64,000 nt of DNA from the NCBI GenBank assembly GCA_963844575.1, contig CAWJOU010000005.1, positions 3,410,001-3,474,000 of the forward strand. The letters are read 5' to 3'. The notes under the pieces are model-generated. The model ran no database searches, was not told the origin of the DNA, and saw nothing but the letters and a program-made list of their open reading frames with translations. The position numbers were made by a program, and so were the translations under genes. Positions 1 to 9,745 of this stretch are shown here, piece by piece (the stretch's first letter is position 1; the number at the start of each line of letters is the position of its first letter). Source of the DNA: DASZUK01 sp963844575. Its GTDB lineage: Bacteria > Actinomycetota > Acidimicrobiia > Acidimicrobiales > RAAP-2.

Positions 1-349
1 GCTTCCAACCGATCATGAGGAGATGGCCTTCGTGGGCCAGTTGGGTCTCTTCGACCGTCGGGAACGTGTCGTTCCAGACGTGGTACGTGTGGACGATGTC
101 GAGCCGCCGATCGGCGGCCGCCGACGCCGCGCCGACTGCCGAGATCAACGACTGGTCACCCGGGTCGAGGGCTTCTCCCCACCACCGTCCGCACGTGGGA
201 ACACTGGGGGCGACCACCCGGCAGGTGATCGGCGGTGCCGCCGCTCCGGCCGCGGCCGGAGCGAAGAACAGGCCGCCCGCCGACAGGAGAAGGAGAAAGG
301 CACCGAAGAACCTCGGTGCGGCGGCGCTGACGTCCCTGCGGACGATCAT
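1..349 (-). CDS. Secreted glycoside hydrolase-like protein (GH26/beta-mannanase-like), C-terminus cut by window edge
   Basis: Only the first ~116 residues lie in the window. ATG at 349 opens a typical Sec signal: a positively charged start, a Leu/Ala core (about residues 13-30), then an Ala-rich cleavage region. The mature start contains TCGRWWGEAL and later YHVWNDTFPT and GHLLMIGWK. This pattern resembles the first beta strands of GH26-like mannanase/endoglucanase proteins, where a 'travel to find the culprit strand' Trp-Lys follows a hydrophobic strand. It is the last visible gene of the minus-strand glycan run, 24 bp after the glycosyltransferase stop, so it is probably cotranscribed. The family call is tentative because the catalytic glutamates would lie outside the window. 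Confidence 0.55.
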   Translation of the reverse strand, partial: MIVRRDVSAAAPRFFGAFLLLLSAGGLFFAPAAAGAAAPPITCRVVAPSVPTCGRWWGEALDPGDQSLISAVGAASAAADRRLDIVHTYHVWNDTFPTVEETQLAHEGHLLMIGWK

Positions 350-373
350 CGGTGTCAACGCTAACACGGTCGG

Positions 374-1264
374 TCAGCGGTGCAGCGTGACGTTGACGCA
401 GGCCATCACGAACCGGACGCCGAGGACGGCGGCGGCGGCGGGAAGGGCGACGCGTCGCCAGCCCGTCGTCGTGCGGTTGGCGAACCGCAGCGCGGAGCGG
501 TGGTGGGCGACGACCATCCGGTAGGGGTGACGGGAGCGGGAGATACCCTCGGCGTGCGTGACGACGGCGGCTGGCTGCACGCCGACGACCCAGCCGGCCT
601 GCTTGGCTCGCCAGCACAGGTCCATGTCCTCGGCGAACATGAAGTACGACTCGTCGAACCCGCCCAGCTCCTCCAGGGCTGACCGCCGGGCCAGGAAGCA
701 GGCGCCGGAGACCCAGTCGGCCTCGCCCTTCCCGCCGCCGCCGTCCATCGGCCGGTAGCGACGACTGAACCGGTTGTCGGGTTTGAAGATGGCCAGGAGC
801 GCGTGGCCGGCCGCGTCGATCATCGACGGGAAGGCCCGGACCGATGGGTACGTCGCGCCGTCGGGGGTGAGGATGCGGGGACCGACGATGGCCCATGCCG
901 GCTCGGCGTCGAGGGCCGCGACGAGCGCCGAGACCGCGCCGGGGTGAAGGTGGAGGTCGGGGTTGCAGACGAGGACCATCTCGACCGCGCCGCCGTCGCC
1001 ATCGAGAGCGAGGGCCGCGATGCCGCGGTTGGCACCGGCGCCGTAGCCGAGGTTGTTGCCGGTGACGAGCAACGGCACCGACAGATCGGCGTCCACCAGC
1101 GCCTGGCGGGTCGGGTCGGCGGGGCCGTTCTCGACGACGACGACCTCGGCGACCTGCTCGTCGAGCAGCGACCGGACGCAGTCCGCCAGCACGTCCGCCG
1201 CCCGGTAGTCGACGACGACCGCCGCCACCCGACCGGCGCCGGCGCCGGTCGTCCCCGGGGGCAT
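374..1264 (-). CDS. Glycosyltransferase family 2, rhamnosyltransferase (WbbL)-like
   Basis: A 296-residue GT-A fold enzyme, probably transferring a sugar (rhamnose is likely given rfbB/rfbD upstream) to an envelope glycan acceptor on the cytoplasmic face. Visible motifs, in order: VENGPADPTRQ near the N-terminus, NNLGYGAGANRG (nucleotide-sugar pocket), CNPDLHLHP (the position of the metal-binding DxD) and the family hallmark WVSGACFLARR followed by GGFDESYFMFAEDMDLCWR, typical of rhamnosyltransferases. A longer upstream frame exists, but the start at 1264 (MPPGTT) leaves the usual 2-bp gap to the preceding gene and begins just before the first beta strand. Acceptor and donor are inferred from context only. 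Confidence 0.85.
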   Translation of the reverse strand: MPPGTTGAGAGRVAAVVVDYRAADVLADCVRSLLDEQVAEVVVVENGPADPTRQALVDADLSVPLLVTGNNLGYGAGANRGIAALALDGDGGAVEMVLVCNPDLHLHPGAVSALVAALDAEPAWAIVGPRILTPDGATYPSVRAFPSMIDAAGHALLAIFKPDNRFSRRYRPMDGGGGKGEADWVSGACFLARRSALEELGGFDESYFMFAEDMDLCWRAKQAGWVVGVQPAAVVTHAEGISRSRHPYRMVVAHHRSALRFANRTTTGWRRVALPAAAAVLGVRFVMACVNVTLHR

Positions 1265-1266
1265 GG

Positions 1267-1989
<723 letters not shown>

Positions 1990-2007
1990 CTCCCCCCGCT
2001 TTCCTCG

Positions 2008-3009
2008 TCACGCCCCATCATCTCCCGGTCCGGCATCGGACGGCCCGGTGTCGGGACGTCCAGCGCCGGCCCGCCCTACGTCGGGCAGCCCGGCGAAATA
2101 GGCAACCGTCCGAGCCAACCCGACGTCGAGGTCGAGCTGCGGCTCCCACCCGAGGACCCGGCGGGCCAACCCGATGTCCGGGCAGCGTCGGGTCGGGTCG
2201 TCGGTGGGCAGCGGCCGGTGCTCGATGACCGAAGACGAACCGGTGGCGGCGATGACCTCGTGGGCCAGGTCGAGCACGGTCCGCTCGTCGGGGTTCCCGA
2301 TGTTGACCGGTCCGGTCTCCTCCGAGTGCAAGAGAGCGAGCAACCCGGCCACCAGGTCGTCGACGTAGCAAAGGCTCCGGGTCTGCGACCCGTCCCCGTA
2401 GACGGTCAGCGGCTGCCCGGCGAGGGCTTGGACGACGAAGTTCGAGACGACCCGGCCGTCGCCCGGCGCCAACCGGGGGCCGTAGGTGTTGAAGATCCGG
2501 GCGATCCTCACCGGGACCCCCCGGGCTCGGTGGGTGGCCATCGTCAGCGCCTCGGCGAACCGCTTGGCCTCGTCGTAAACGCTGCGAGGGCCCACCGGAT
2601 CGACGTTCCCGCGGTACTGCTCCACCTGCGGGTGGACCGTCGGTTCCCCGTAGACCTCGCTGGTGGAGGCCAGGAGGAACCGGGCCCCCGACCGCTCGGC
2701 CACGTCCAGCAGCCGGCGGGTCCCCTCGCTGCCGACCGCCAGGGTGGCCAACGGCCGCTCCAGGAAGGCCGGTGGCGACGCGGGGCTGGCCAGGTTGCAG
2801 ACCGCGTCGAACGCGCCGTCGACCGGGACGTCCTGGCTGACGTCGGCCTCGACGAACGTGAACGCGGCCTGGCCGGCCAGCTGGACGAGGTTCTCCCGTC
2901 GACCGGTCGACAGGTCGTCGATGCAGACGACGACGTCGCCACGCTCGATCAGACGGTCGCAGAGATGCGACCCCACGAACCCGGCACCGCCGGCGACGAG
3001 CACCCTCAT
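2008..3009 (-). CDS. NAD-dependent epimerase/dehydratase, UDP-glucuronate decarboxylase (UXS)-like
   Basis: Extended SDR of 333 residues. The Rossmann motif GGAGFVGSHLCDRL is at residues 7-20, followed by CIDDLSTG, the Ser/Tyr/Lys site (STSEVYG; YDEAKR) and NTYGPRLAPGDGRVV. The last motif and VYGDGSQTRSLCYVDDLV are hallmarks of the UDP-xylose synthase/UDP-galacturonate epimerase branch. It would interconvert a UDP-sugar for the same glycan as its neighbours. The C-terminal ~25 residues form a Gly/Asp/Pro-rich tail that is not part of the fold. The stop is 18 bp upstream of the DPM1-like gene and the start is 10 bp after rfbD. Substrate is inferred. Confidence 0.82.
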   Translation of the reverse strand: MRVLVAGGAGFVGSHLCDRLIERGDVVVCIDDLSTGRRENLVQLAGQAAFTFVEADVSQDVPVDGAFDAVCNLASPASPPAFLERPLATLAVGSEGTRRLLDVAERSGARFLLASTSEVYGEPTVHPQVEQYRGNVDPVGPRSVYDEAKRFAEALTMATHRARGVPVRIARIFNTYGPRLAPGDGRVVSNFVVQALAGQPLTVYGDGSQTRSLCYVDDLVAGLLALLHSEETGPVNIGNPDERTVLDLAHEVIAATGSSSVIEHRPLPTDDPTRRCPDIGLARRVLGWEPQLDLDVGLARTVAYFAGLPDVGRAGAGRPDTGPSDAGPGDDGA

Positions 3010-3019
3010 GCGACGACGT

Positions 3020-3916
3020 TCATGCGAGGGCCTTCACGAGCCGGTCGAGCCCGTCCTCCCACGGCGCGAGGAGCGGGAGCGCGCCGAGCCGGAGCGCGGC
3101 GTTGTCGAGCACGGAGTTGGCCGGGCGCGGCGCGGGGCGGGGCGGGGCGAGGTCGGCGGTGGCGATCGGCTCGACCCGACTGCCGTCGTGGCCGGCGGCC
3201 GCGAGGACGGCGCGGACGAAACCGAACCACGTCGTCGCGCCCTGATTGGTTACGTGGTGGACGCCGGGCCGGCGGTCGGTGGCCAACGTCACGACAGCCG
3301 CGGCGAGGTCGGCGGTGAACGTCGGGCTGCCATGCTGGTCGTCGACGAACCGGAGCGGCCCGTCACCGCCGGCGAGCCGGAGGGCGGTCTTGACCATGTT
3401 GGCGCCGTGGGCGCCGCAGACCCACGACGTGCGGACGATCGTCGAGCCGGGCGGGCACTCGCGCTCGCCGCCGAGCTTGCTCCGACCGTAGACGGACAGC
3501 GGGTTCGTCTCGTCCCACTCGATGTACGGCCGCGGCGACCGGCCGTCGAAGACGTAGTCGGTCGAGACGTAGACGAGGTGGGCGCCCGATCGCTCGGCGG
3601 CCTCGGCGACATGGCGGGTACCGAGGGCATTGACGGCAAAGGCCCGGTCGGGATCGGCCTCGCAGGCGTCGACCGCGGTCCAGGCCCCGGCGTGGACGAC
3701 GACGTCGGGTCGCAGCCCGTCGACCGCGGCGAGGACAGCACCACGGTCGTCGACGGGCAGAGCGGCGTGGTCGAGCCCGACGACGTCGCCGGTCCGTCCG
3801 GGACCGTCGGGCCCGTAGAGCGAGCAGCGCCGGCCACCGGCCGGGACGGTGCCACCGAAGGCGTCGACCAGGTCGCGGCCGAGCTGCCCCCCGGCGCCGG
3901 TCACGAGGACGTTCAC
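3020..3916 (-). CDS. rfbD: dTDP-4-dehydrorhamnose reductase
   Basis: Last step of dTDP-L-rhamnose synthesis: NADPH-dependent reduction of dTDP-4-keto-rhamnose. 298 residues, normal length. Visible: MNVLVTGAGGQLGRDLV (dinucleotide fold), NALGTRHVAEAA, STDYVFDG (residues ~95-102) and the active site Tyr/Lys in VYGRSKLGGE; C-terminal PANSVLDNAALR is typical of RfbD. It is 49 bp after rfbB and 10 bp before the UXS-like SDR. Together with rfbB it shows the cell makes dTDP-rhamnose. rfbA and rfbC are not in the window. Confidence 0.93.
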   Translation of the reverse strand: MNVLVTGAGGQLGRDLVDAFGGTVPAGGRRCSLYGPDGPGRTGDVVGLDHAALPVDDRGAVLAAVDGLRPDVVVHAGAWTAVDACEADPDRAFAVNALGTRHVAEAAERSGAHLVYVSTDYVFDGRSPRPYIEWDETNPLSVYGRSKLGGERECPPGSTIVRTSWVCGAHGANMVKTALRLAGGDGPLRFVDDQHGSPTFTADLAAAVVTLATDRRPGVHHVTNQGATTWFGFVRAVLAAAGHDGSRVEPIATADLAPPRPAPRPANSVLDNAALRLGALPLLAPWEDGLDRLVKALA

Positions 3917-3965
3917 CAGCTGGTCACCGTCGTCGAGCGGTCGGGACGAGCGGTCGAGCGAGCGG

Positions 3966-4973
3966 TCAGCGGTCCCCGCCCCAACCGGCCTCGACGACCG
4001 GGGCGCGGTCGAGCAACGGCTCCCACCACGTCCGGTGGTCGGCGTACCAGCGGACCGTCTCGGCGAGCCCCTCGGCGAACGGCACGTCGGGGCGCCAGCC
4101 GAGCTGCTTCTCGATCTTGGTCGAGTCGAGCAGGTAGCGGCGGTCGTGGCCGGGCCGGTCGGGGACGATCTCCTTCAGCGACGACGGCTTGTCGAGCGTG
4201 CCGAGGACGAGGTCGGCGATCTCTTCGATGCTCGCCTCGATCCCGCTGCCGACGTGGTACGTCTCGCCGAGCTGGCCGTCGAGCAGGACGGCCTCGACGG
4301 CCCGGCAGTGGTCGCGGACGTGGAGCCACTCCCGGCGGTTCTGCGTCGACGCGTAGAGCGGCAGCGACCGGTCGTCGAGGGCGTGGGTCGTGAACAGCGG
4401 GATGACCTTCTCGGGGAACTGGTACGGCCCGTAGTTGTTGCAGCAGTTCGTGATCGTCACCGGCAGCTCGAACGTCTCGAAGTAGGCGCGCACCGCGTGG
4501 TCGGCGCCGGCCTTCGACGCGTTGTACGGCGTCCGCGGCCGGTACGGGCTGTCCTCGTCGAACCGCTCGTCGGTATCGAGCGGCAGGTCGCCGTAGACCT
4601 CGCAGGTCGAGATGTGGTGGAACCGGCCGACGCCGTGACGACGGGCCGCCTCGAGCATCGACTGGGTGCCGAGCACGTTCGTCCGGAAGAAGAGGCCCGG
4701 GTCGAGCACGGCCAGCGAGTTGTGGGACTCGGCGGCGAAGTGGACGATCGTGTCGATGGCGTGGTCCTCGAGCGTCCGGATGGCGCCGTCGAGGTCGCAG
4801 ACGTCGCCGTGGACGAAGGCGATCCGGTCCTCGACGTCGGCCAGGTTGGGGCGGTTCCCGGCGTAGGTGAGGGCGTCGAAGGCGACGACGTGGTCGCCGG
4901 GGTACGCCTCGGTCCAGTACCGCACGAAGTTGGAGCCGATGAAGCCGGCGCCGCCGGTCACGAGCAGTCGCAT
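3966..4973 (-). CDS. rfbB: dTDP-glucose 4,6-dehydratase
   Basis: Converts dTDP-glucose to dTDP-4-keto-6-deoxyglucose with tightly bound NAD. 335 residues. Motifs: VTGGAGFIGSNFVRYW (residues 5-20), HFAAESHNSLAVLDPGLF (family signature with active-site region), STCEVYGDLP, and YNASKAGADHAVRAYFETF with the catalytic Tyr/Lys; NNYGPYQFPEKVIPL is diagnostic for RfbB. It starts 13 bp downstream of the birA stop, so birA and the rhamnose genes probably share a transcript. Confidence 0.95.
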   Translation of the reverse strand: MRLLVTGGAGFIGSNFVRYWTEAYPGDHVVAFDALTYAGNRPNLADVEDRIAFVHGDVCDLDGAIRTLEDHAIDTIVHFAAESHNSLAVLDPGLFFRTNVLGTQSMLEAARRHGVGRFHHISTCEVYGDLPLDTDERFDEDSPYRPRTPYNASKAGADHAVRAYFETFELPVTITNCCNNYGPYQFPEKVIPLFTTHALDDRSLPLYASTQNRREWLHVRDHCRAVEAVLLDGQLGETYHVGSGIEASIEEIADLVLGTLDKPSSLKEIVPDRPGHDRRYLLDSTKIEKQLGWRPDVPFAEGLAETVRWYADHRTWWEPLLDRAPVVEAGWGGDR

Positions 4974-4985
4974 AAGGCGGACAGC

Positions 4986-5774
4986 TTACTGGCCGCGGCG
5001 ATCGCCGTCGGCCGGACGAAGGTGGACGACGTCGCCGGCCGCGATCACCACCCGCCCGTCGCCGGTTTCGACGACGAGATGGCCCTCGGCGGTCAGCTCG
5101 ACGGCCCGCCCGACAACGCCATCCTCGACGACATCGGTGCCGGCCAGGTCGACCCGGACGACCTGCCCGAGCGTCCGGCACCGGGCGCGCAGCTCGTCGT
5201 CGAGCCCGCGACGGCCGTCATCGGTCCCGAGAGCCTCGACCCGCGGCCCGAGCTCGGTGAGGAGGGCCTGCAGCAACTGCTCGCGGTCGACCGGCCGGCC
5301 GGCCGCGTCGGCCAGGCTCGTCCCGCCGGCATCGGGTGGGCCGGGCCAATCGACGTTGCAGCCGACGCCGACGACGACGGCCACCGATCCCGGCGGTCCG
5401 CCGGGCGCGGCCGCGTCGGCCTCGGCGAGCACGCCGGCGAGCTTGTCGTCGCCGATGAGCAGGTCGTTCGGCCACTTCACGGTCGGCCAGACGCCGGCCA
5501 CGGTCCGGCAGGCCGAGGCGGTGGCGAGGGCGACCGCGGCGGTGCAGAGGTGGAGGTCGGGGGAAAGGACCGGCCGGAGCAGGACGGAGACGAGCAGGCT
5601 GCTGCCCGGCGGGGCCTCCCACCGCCGGCCGAGCCGACCACGGCCGGCGGTCTGGTGGTCGGCCACCGCGACCAGGCCGGCCGGCGCCCCCCGGCGAGCC
5701 TCGCCCAGGAGGTAGGCATTGGTCGAGCCGACGACGCCGAGACGCCGGACCTGACCGAACGGCGGCGGGGACAT
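4986..5774 (-). CDS. birA: Biotin--[acetyl-CoA carboxylase] ligase
   Basis: Activates biotin to biotinyl-AMP and attaches it to the lysine of carboxyl-carrier domains. Visible: GSTNAYLLGEARRG, then the biotin-binding QTAGRGRLGRRW and GSSLLVSVLLRP, KWPNDLLIGDDKLAGVL (catalytic Lys), GVGCNVDWPG; a C-terminal SH3-like domain follows. There is no N-terminal helix-turn-helix, so this is a monofunctional ligase and not a BirA repressor. I prefer the ATG at 5774 (5786 also possible), because the longer frame would run into the divergent carboxylase gene. Its substrate, the biotin carboxyl-carrier domain, is encoded 92 bp away on the other strand. Confidence 0.9.
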   Translation of the reverse strand: MSPPPFGQVRRLGVVGSTNAYLLGEARRGAPAGLVAVADHQTAGRGRLGRRWEAPPGSSLLVSVLLRPVLSPDLHLCTAAVALATASACRTVAGVWPTVKWPNDLLIGDDKLAGVLAEADAAAPGGPPGSVAVVVGVGCNVDWPGPPDAGGTSLADAAGRPVDREQLLQALLTELGPRVEALGTDDGRRGLDDELRARCRTLGQVVRVDLAGTDVVEDGVVGRAVELTAEGHLVVETGDGRVVIAAGDVVHLRPADGDRRGQ

Positions 5775-5818
5775 GGCAGGAACCATACGGGGCGTGACAG
5801 TGTTGGCGAGCTGAAACG

Positions 5819-5840
5819 GGCCGGCCGACGGCGGCCGGCC
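5819..5840. promoter_or_regulatory. Perfect 8-bp inverted repeat in the carboxylase leader
   Basis: GGCCGGCC, a 6-nt loop, GGCCGGCC, located 25 bp before the carboxylase GTG and inside the birA/carboxylase divergent intergenic region. It could be an mRNA hairpin or an operator; nothing in the sequence decides between them. Confidence 0.4.
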
Positions 5841-5865
5841 GTCCCGCCGACTCGAAAGGTCCAGC

Positions 5866-7635
<1,770 letters not shown>

Positions 7636-7671
7636 CCCGTCATCGGGCAGCACGGCGAACGGGAGGCAGTC

Positions 7672-8853
7672 ATGGACGACGGTGCCGGAACCGAAGAGCT
7701 CAAAGCCGCGGTCGACACCGGCGTCACCGACCGCCTCGACGATCTCGTCGACCTGAGCCACCGGATCCACGGCCACCCGGAGACGGCGTTCACCGAGCAC
7801 CGGTCGGCCACCGCGGTGGCCGAGCTGCTGGCCGGCGGCGGGTTCGACGTGACCGAAGGCGTCTGCGGGCTGCCGACCGCGTTCTCCGCTCGGGCCGGTG
7901 ACGGCCCGCTCGTCCTGGCGATCTGCGCCGAGTACGACGCGCTGCCCGACGTCGGCCACGCGTGCGGCCACAACATCATCGCGGCCACCGCGGCCGGGGC
8001 CGGGCTGGCCCTGGCGCCGCTGGCCGACCGGCTCGGCCTGACCGTGCTCGTCCTCGGTACGCCGGCCGAAGAGGGCGGCGGCGGGAAGATCACGATGCTC
8101 GAACGCGGCGCGTTCGACGGCGTCCACGCGGCGATGATGGTCCACCCGTGGCCGACGGAGCGCCTCGTCGCCACGTGCCTGGCCGTCTCCCACTTCGACG
8201 TCCACTTCACCGGCAAGGAAGCCCACGCGTCGGCCGCGCCGTGGGAGGGCATCAACGCCCTCGACGCGATGACCGTCGCCCAGGTGGCGGTCGGGCTGCT
8301 CCGCCAGCAGCTCCGGCCCGGTGACCAGGTCCACGGCGTCGTCCGGGAGGGTGGGAAGGCGGCCAACGTCGTCCCGGCCCGGGTTTCCGGACGGTTCATG
8401 GCCCGGGCGCGGACCCTCGACGACCTCGACGTCCTCGACCCGCGGGTCCGGGCCTGCTTCGAGGCCGGCGCGGTCGCTACCGGCGCGTCGGTCGAGTTCG
8501 ACGAGCTGTCGCCGGTCTACTCGCACATGGAGAGCGACCCCGGGCTGCTCGCCGCCTACCGGGCCAACGCCGAGGCGCTCGGCCGGCGGTTCTCGCTCGA
8601 CGACGAGGGCGTCCCGCCGCCGACCCTGTCGACCGACATGGCCAACGTCTCGCTCGCCGTGCCGACGATCCACCCGCTGATCGCCATCGACGGCCACGGC
8701 TCCGTCAACCATCAGCCCGAGTTCGCGGCCGCGTGCGTCACCGCGTCGGCCGATGCCGCCGTCCGCGACGGCTCGGTGGCCATGGCCTGGACGGCCGTCG
8801 ACGCCGCCACCCGGCCGGCCATCCGCGACCACCTCCTCAGTCGGGCCGGTTGA
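7672..8853 (+). CDS. M20 family amidohydrolase (AbgB/HipO-like)
   Basis: 393-residue metallopeptidase-fold hydrolase that cleaves an amide bond in N-acyl amino acids or similar compounds. Metal ligands are seen in ICAEYDALPDVGHACGHN (Asp/Cys/His), GTPAEEGGGGK (catalytic/ligand Glu pair) and VHPWPTE; the dimerisation insert starts near SHFDVHFTGKEAHASAAPW. The HACGH pattern places it in the M20D group, with aminobenzoyl-glutamate hydrolases. GGGAGG-like RBS 8 nt before the ATG. It follows the carboxylase by 36 bp, perhaps in one transcript, with no obvious pathway link. Its 3' end overlaps the convergent next gene by 17 bp. Confidence 0.85.
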   Translation: MDDGAGTEELKAAVDTGVTDRLDDLVDLSHRIHGHPETAFTEHRSATAVAELLAGGGFDVTEGVCGLPTAFSARAGDGPLVLAICAEYDALPDVGHACGHNIIAATAAGAGLALAPLADRLGLTVLVLGTPAEEGGGGKITMLERGAFDGVHAAMMVHPWPTERLVATCLAVSHFDVHFTGKEAHASAAPWEGINALDAMTVAQVAVGLLRQQLRPGDQVHGVVREGGKAANVVPARVSGRFMARARTLDDLDVLDPRVRACFEAGAVATGASVEFDELSPVYSHMESDPGLLAAYRANAEALGRRFSLDDEGVPPPTLSTDMANVSLAVPTIHPLIAIDGHGSVNHQPEFAAACVTASADAAVRDGSVAMAWTAVDAATRPAIRDHLLSRAG

Positions 8854-9211
8854 GCAGTCGCCACTGCGAGGTCCGGCTGACCCGGCCCACCACGTACGTA
8901 CCGCGCTCGACCCGGACGACCCACCCCCGCCGCGCCTCGTAACCGAGCGCGTCCGCCAACCGCTTCCGCGGATAGCCGCCGTCGACCGTCCGACCGTTGT
9001 GCTCGACCGCGACCAGGATCTCCCCGATAGTGAGCGGACGGCCGGCCCGCAAGAGGGCGACCATCACCGCCCGGCGGAGCCCGCGGCCTCGAAGCGGGTG
9101 GTTCGCCGGGCCCCATGAAGGCCGACCGTAGAGCGGCCACCTGGCCGACAACCTGGCTGGGAACCTGGCTGGGAACCGGACGGACCGTCGAGATGCCCTG
9201 GCATGCGCCAT
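8837..9211 (-). CDS. Hypothetical small winged-helix-like protein
   Basis: About 124 residues. An Arg-rich N-terminus is followed by a compact alpha/beta region (RRAVMVALLRAGRPLTIGEI, then LADALGYEARRGWVVRVERG). The order helix-helix-helix-hairpin, ending in a Trp/Val/Thr wing, looks like a winged-helix DNA-binding domain, but I know no named family for it. ATG at 9211 is chosen over 9235 because it avoids the divergent monooxygenase start. It overlaps the M20 gene tail by 17 bp. Function unknown. Confidence 0.5.
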   Translation of the reverse strand: MAHARASRRSVRFPARFPARLSARWPLYGRPSWGPANHPLRGRGLRRAVMVALLRAGRPLTIGEILVAVEHNGRTVDGGYPRKRLADALGYEARRGWVVRVERGTYVVGRVSRTSQWRLLNRPD

Positions 9212-9220
9212 GATGCAGCG

Positions 9221-9517
9221 ATGGTCCTCGAACATGCCGTGCTCGACGTCATCCCCGGCCGCGAAACCGAATTCGAGGAGACGTTCGCCGTCGCCAAGGG
9301 GCTGATCGCCGCCTCACCCGGCTTCCGGAGCCTCTGCCTGTCCCGAGGACTGGAGACCCCGAACCGGTACCTCCTGCTGGTCGAGTGGGACACCCTCGAA
9401 GACCACCTGGAAGGGTTCCGGCGGTCCGACGCCTACCGCGAGTGGCGGGCGCTCCTCCACCACTTCTACGACCCGGCTCCCGCCGTCGAGCACTTCGGCG
9501 TCGTCGCCACCGCCTGA
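9221..9517 (+). CDS. Antibiotic biosynthesis monooxygenase (ABM)-domain protein
   Basis: 98 residues, one ABM ferredoxin-like domain: VLEHAVLDVIPGRETEFEE, an amphipathic helix, SPGFRSLCLSRGLETPNRYL, then LLVEWDTLEDHLEGFRRS and a final His/Phe strand. Such proteins are cofactor-free dimers acting as small monooxygenases or heme/quinone-handling enzymes; the substrate is unknown here. An alternative ATG lies at 9203. Divergent from the winged-helix-like gene with only 9 bp between starts. Confidence 0.75.
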   Translation: MVLEHAVLDVIPGRETEFEETFAVAKGLIAASPGFRSLCLSRGLETPNRYLLLVEWDTLEDHLEGFRRSDAYREWRALLHHFYDPAPAVEHFGVVATA

Positions 9518-9591
9518 TCGACAGAGTGCCAGGCGTGTCCCTCGGCTCGCCCGTCTTGTCCCGGTGTCACGGGTGTCCCGGTGTTGTCCGC

Positions 9592-9651
9592 GTTTCACCG
9601 TTTGCAGAATCGGCGTACGTCCAGCTCGGCGAAGTCTGCAACCGGTGAAAC
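9592..9651. repeat. Long imperfect inverted repeat (17-bp arms, 1 mismatch, 26-nt loop)
   Basis: Left arm 9592-9608 (GTTTCACCGTTTGCAGA) and right arm 9635-9651 match as reverse complements except at one position. It lies in the 228-bp gap between the convergent ABM and mutase genes. A bidirectional transcription terminator is possible, but there is no T-run and the loop is long. A solo palindromic repeat or a recombination site is an alternative. Confidence 0.75.
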
Positions 9652-9745
9652 AAAAGCGTTTGCCGGCAGAGGGGCCGGCGGACCGACGCCGGCACCCCGT
9701 ACCGGGGTGACCGGGAGCCGACGGGGACCTCCCCTTCTCCGCCCT

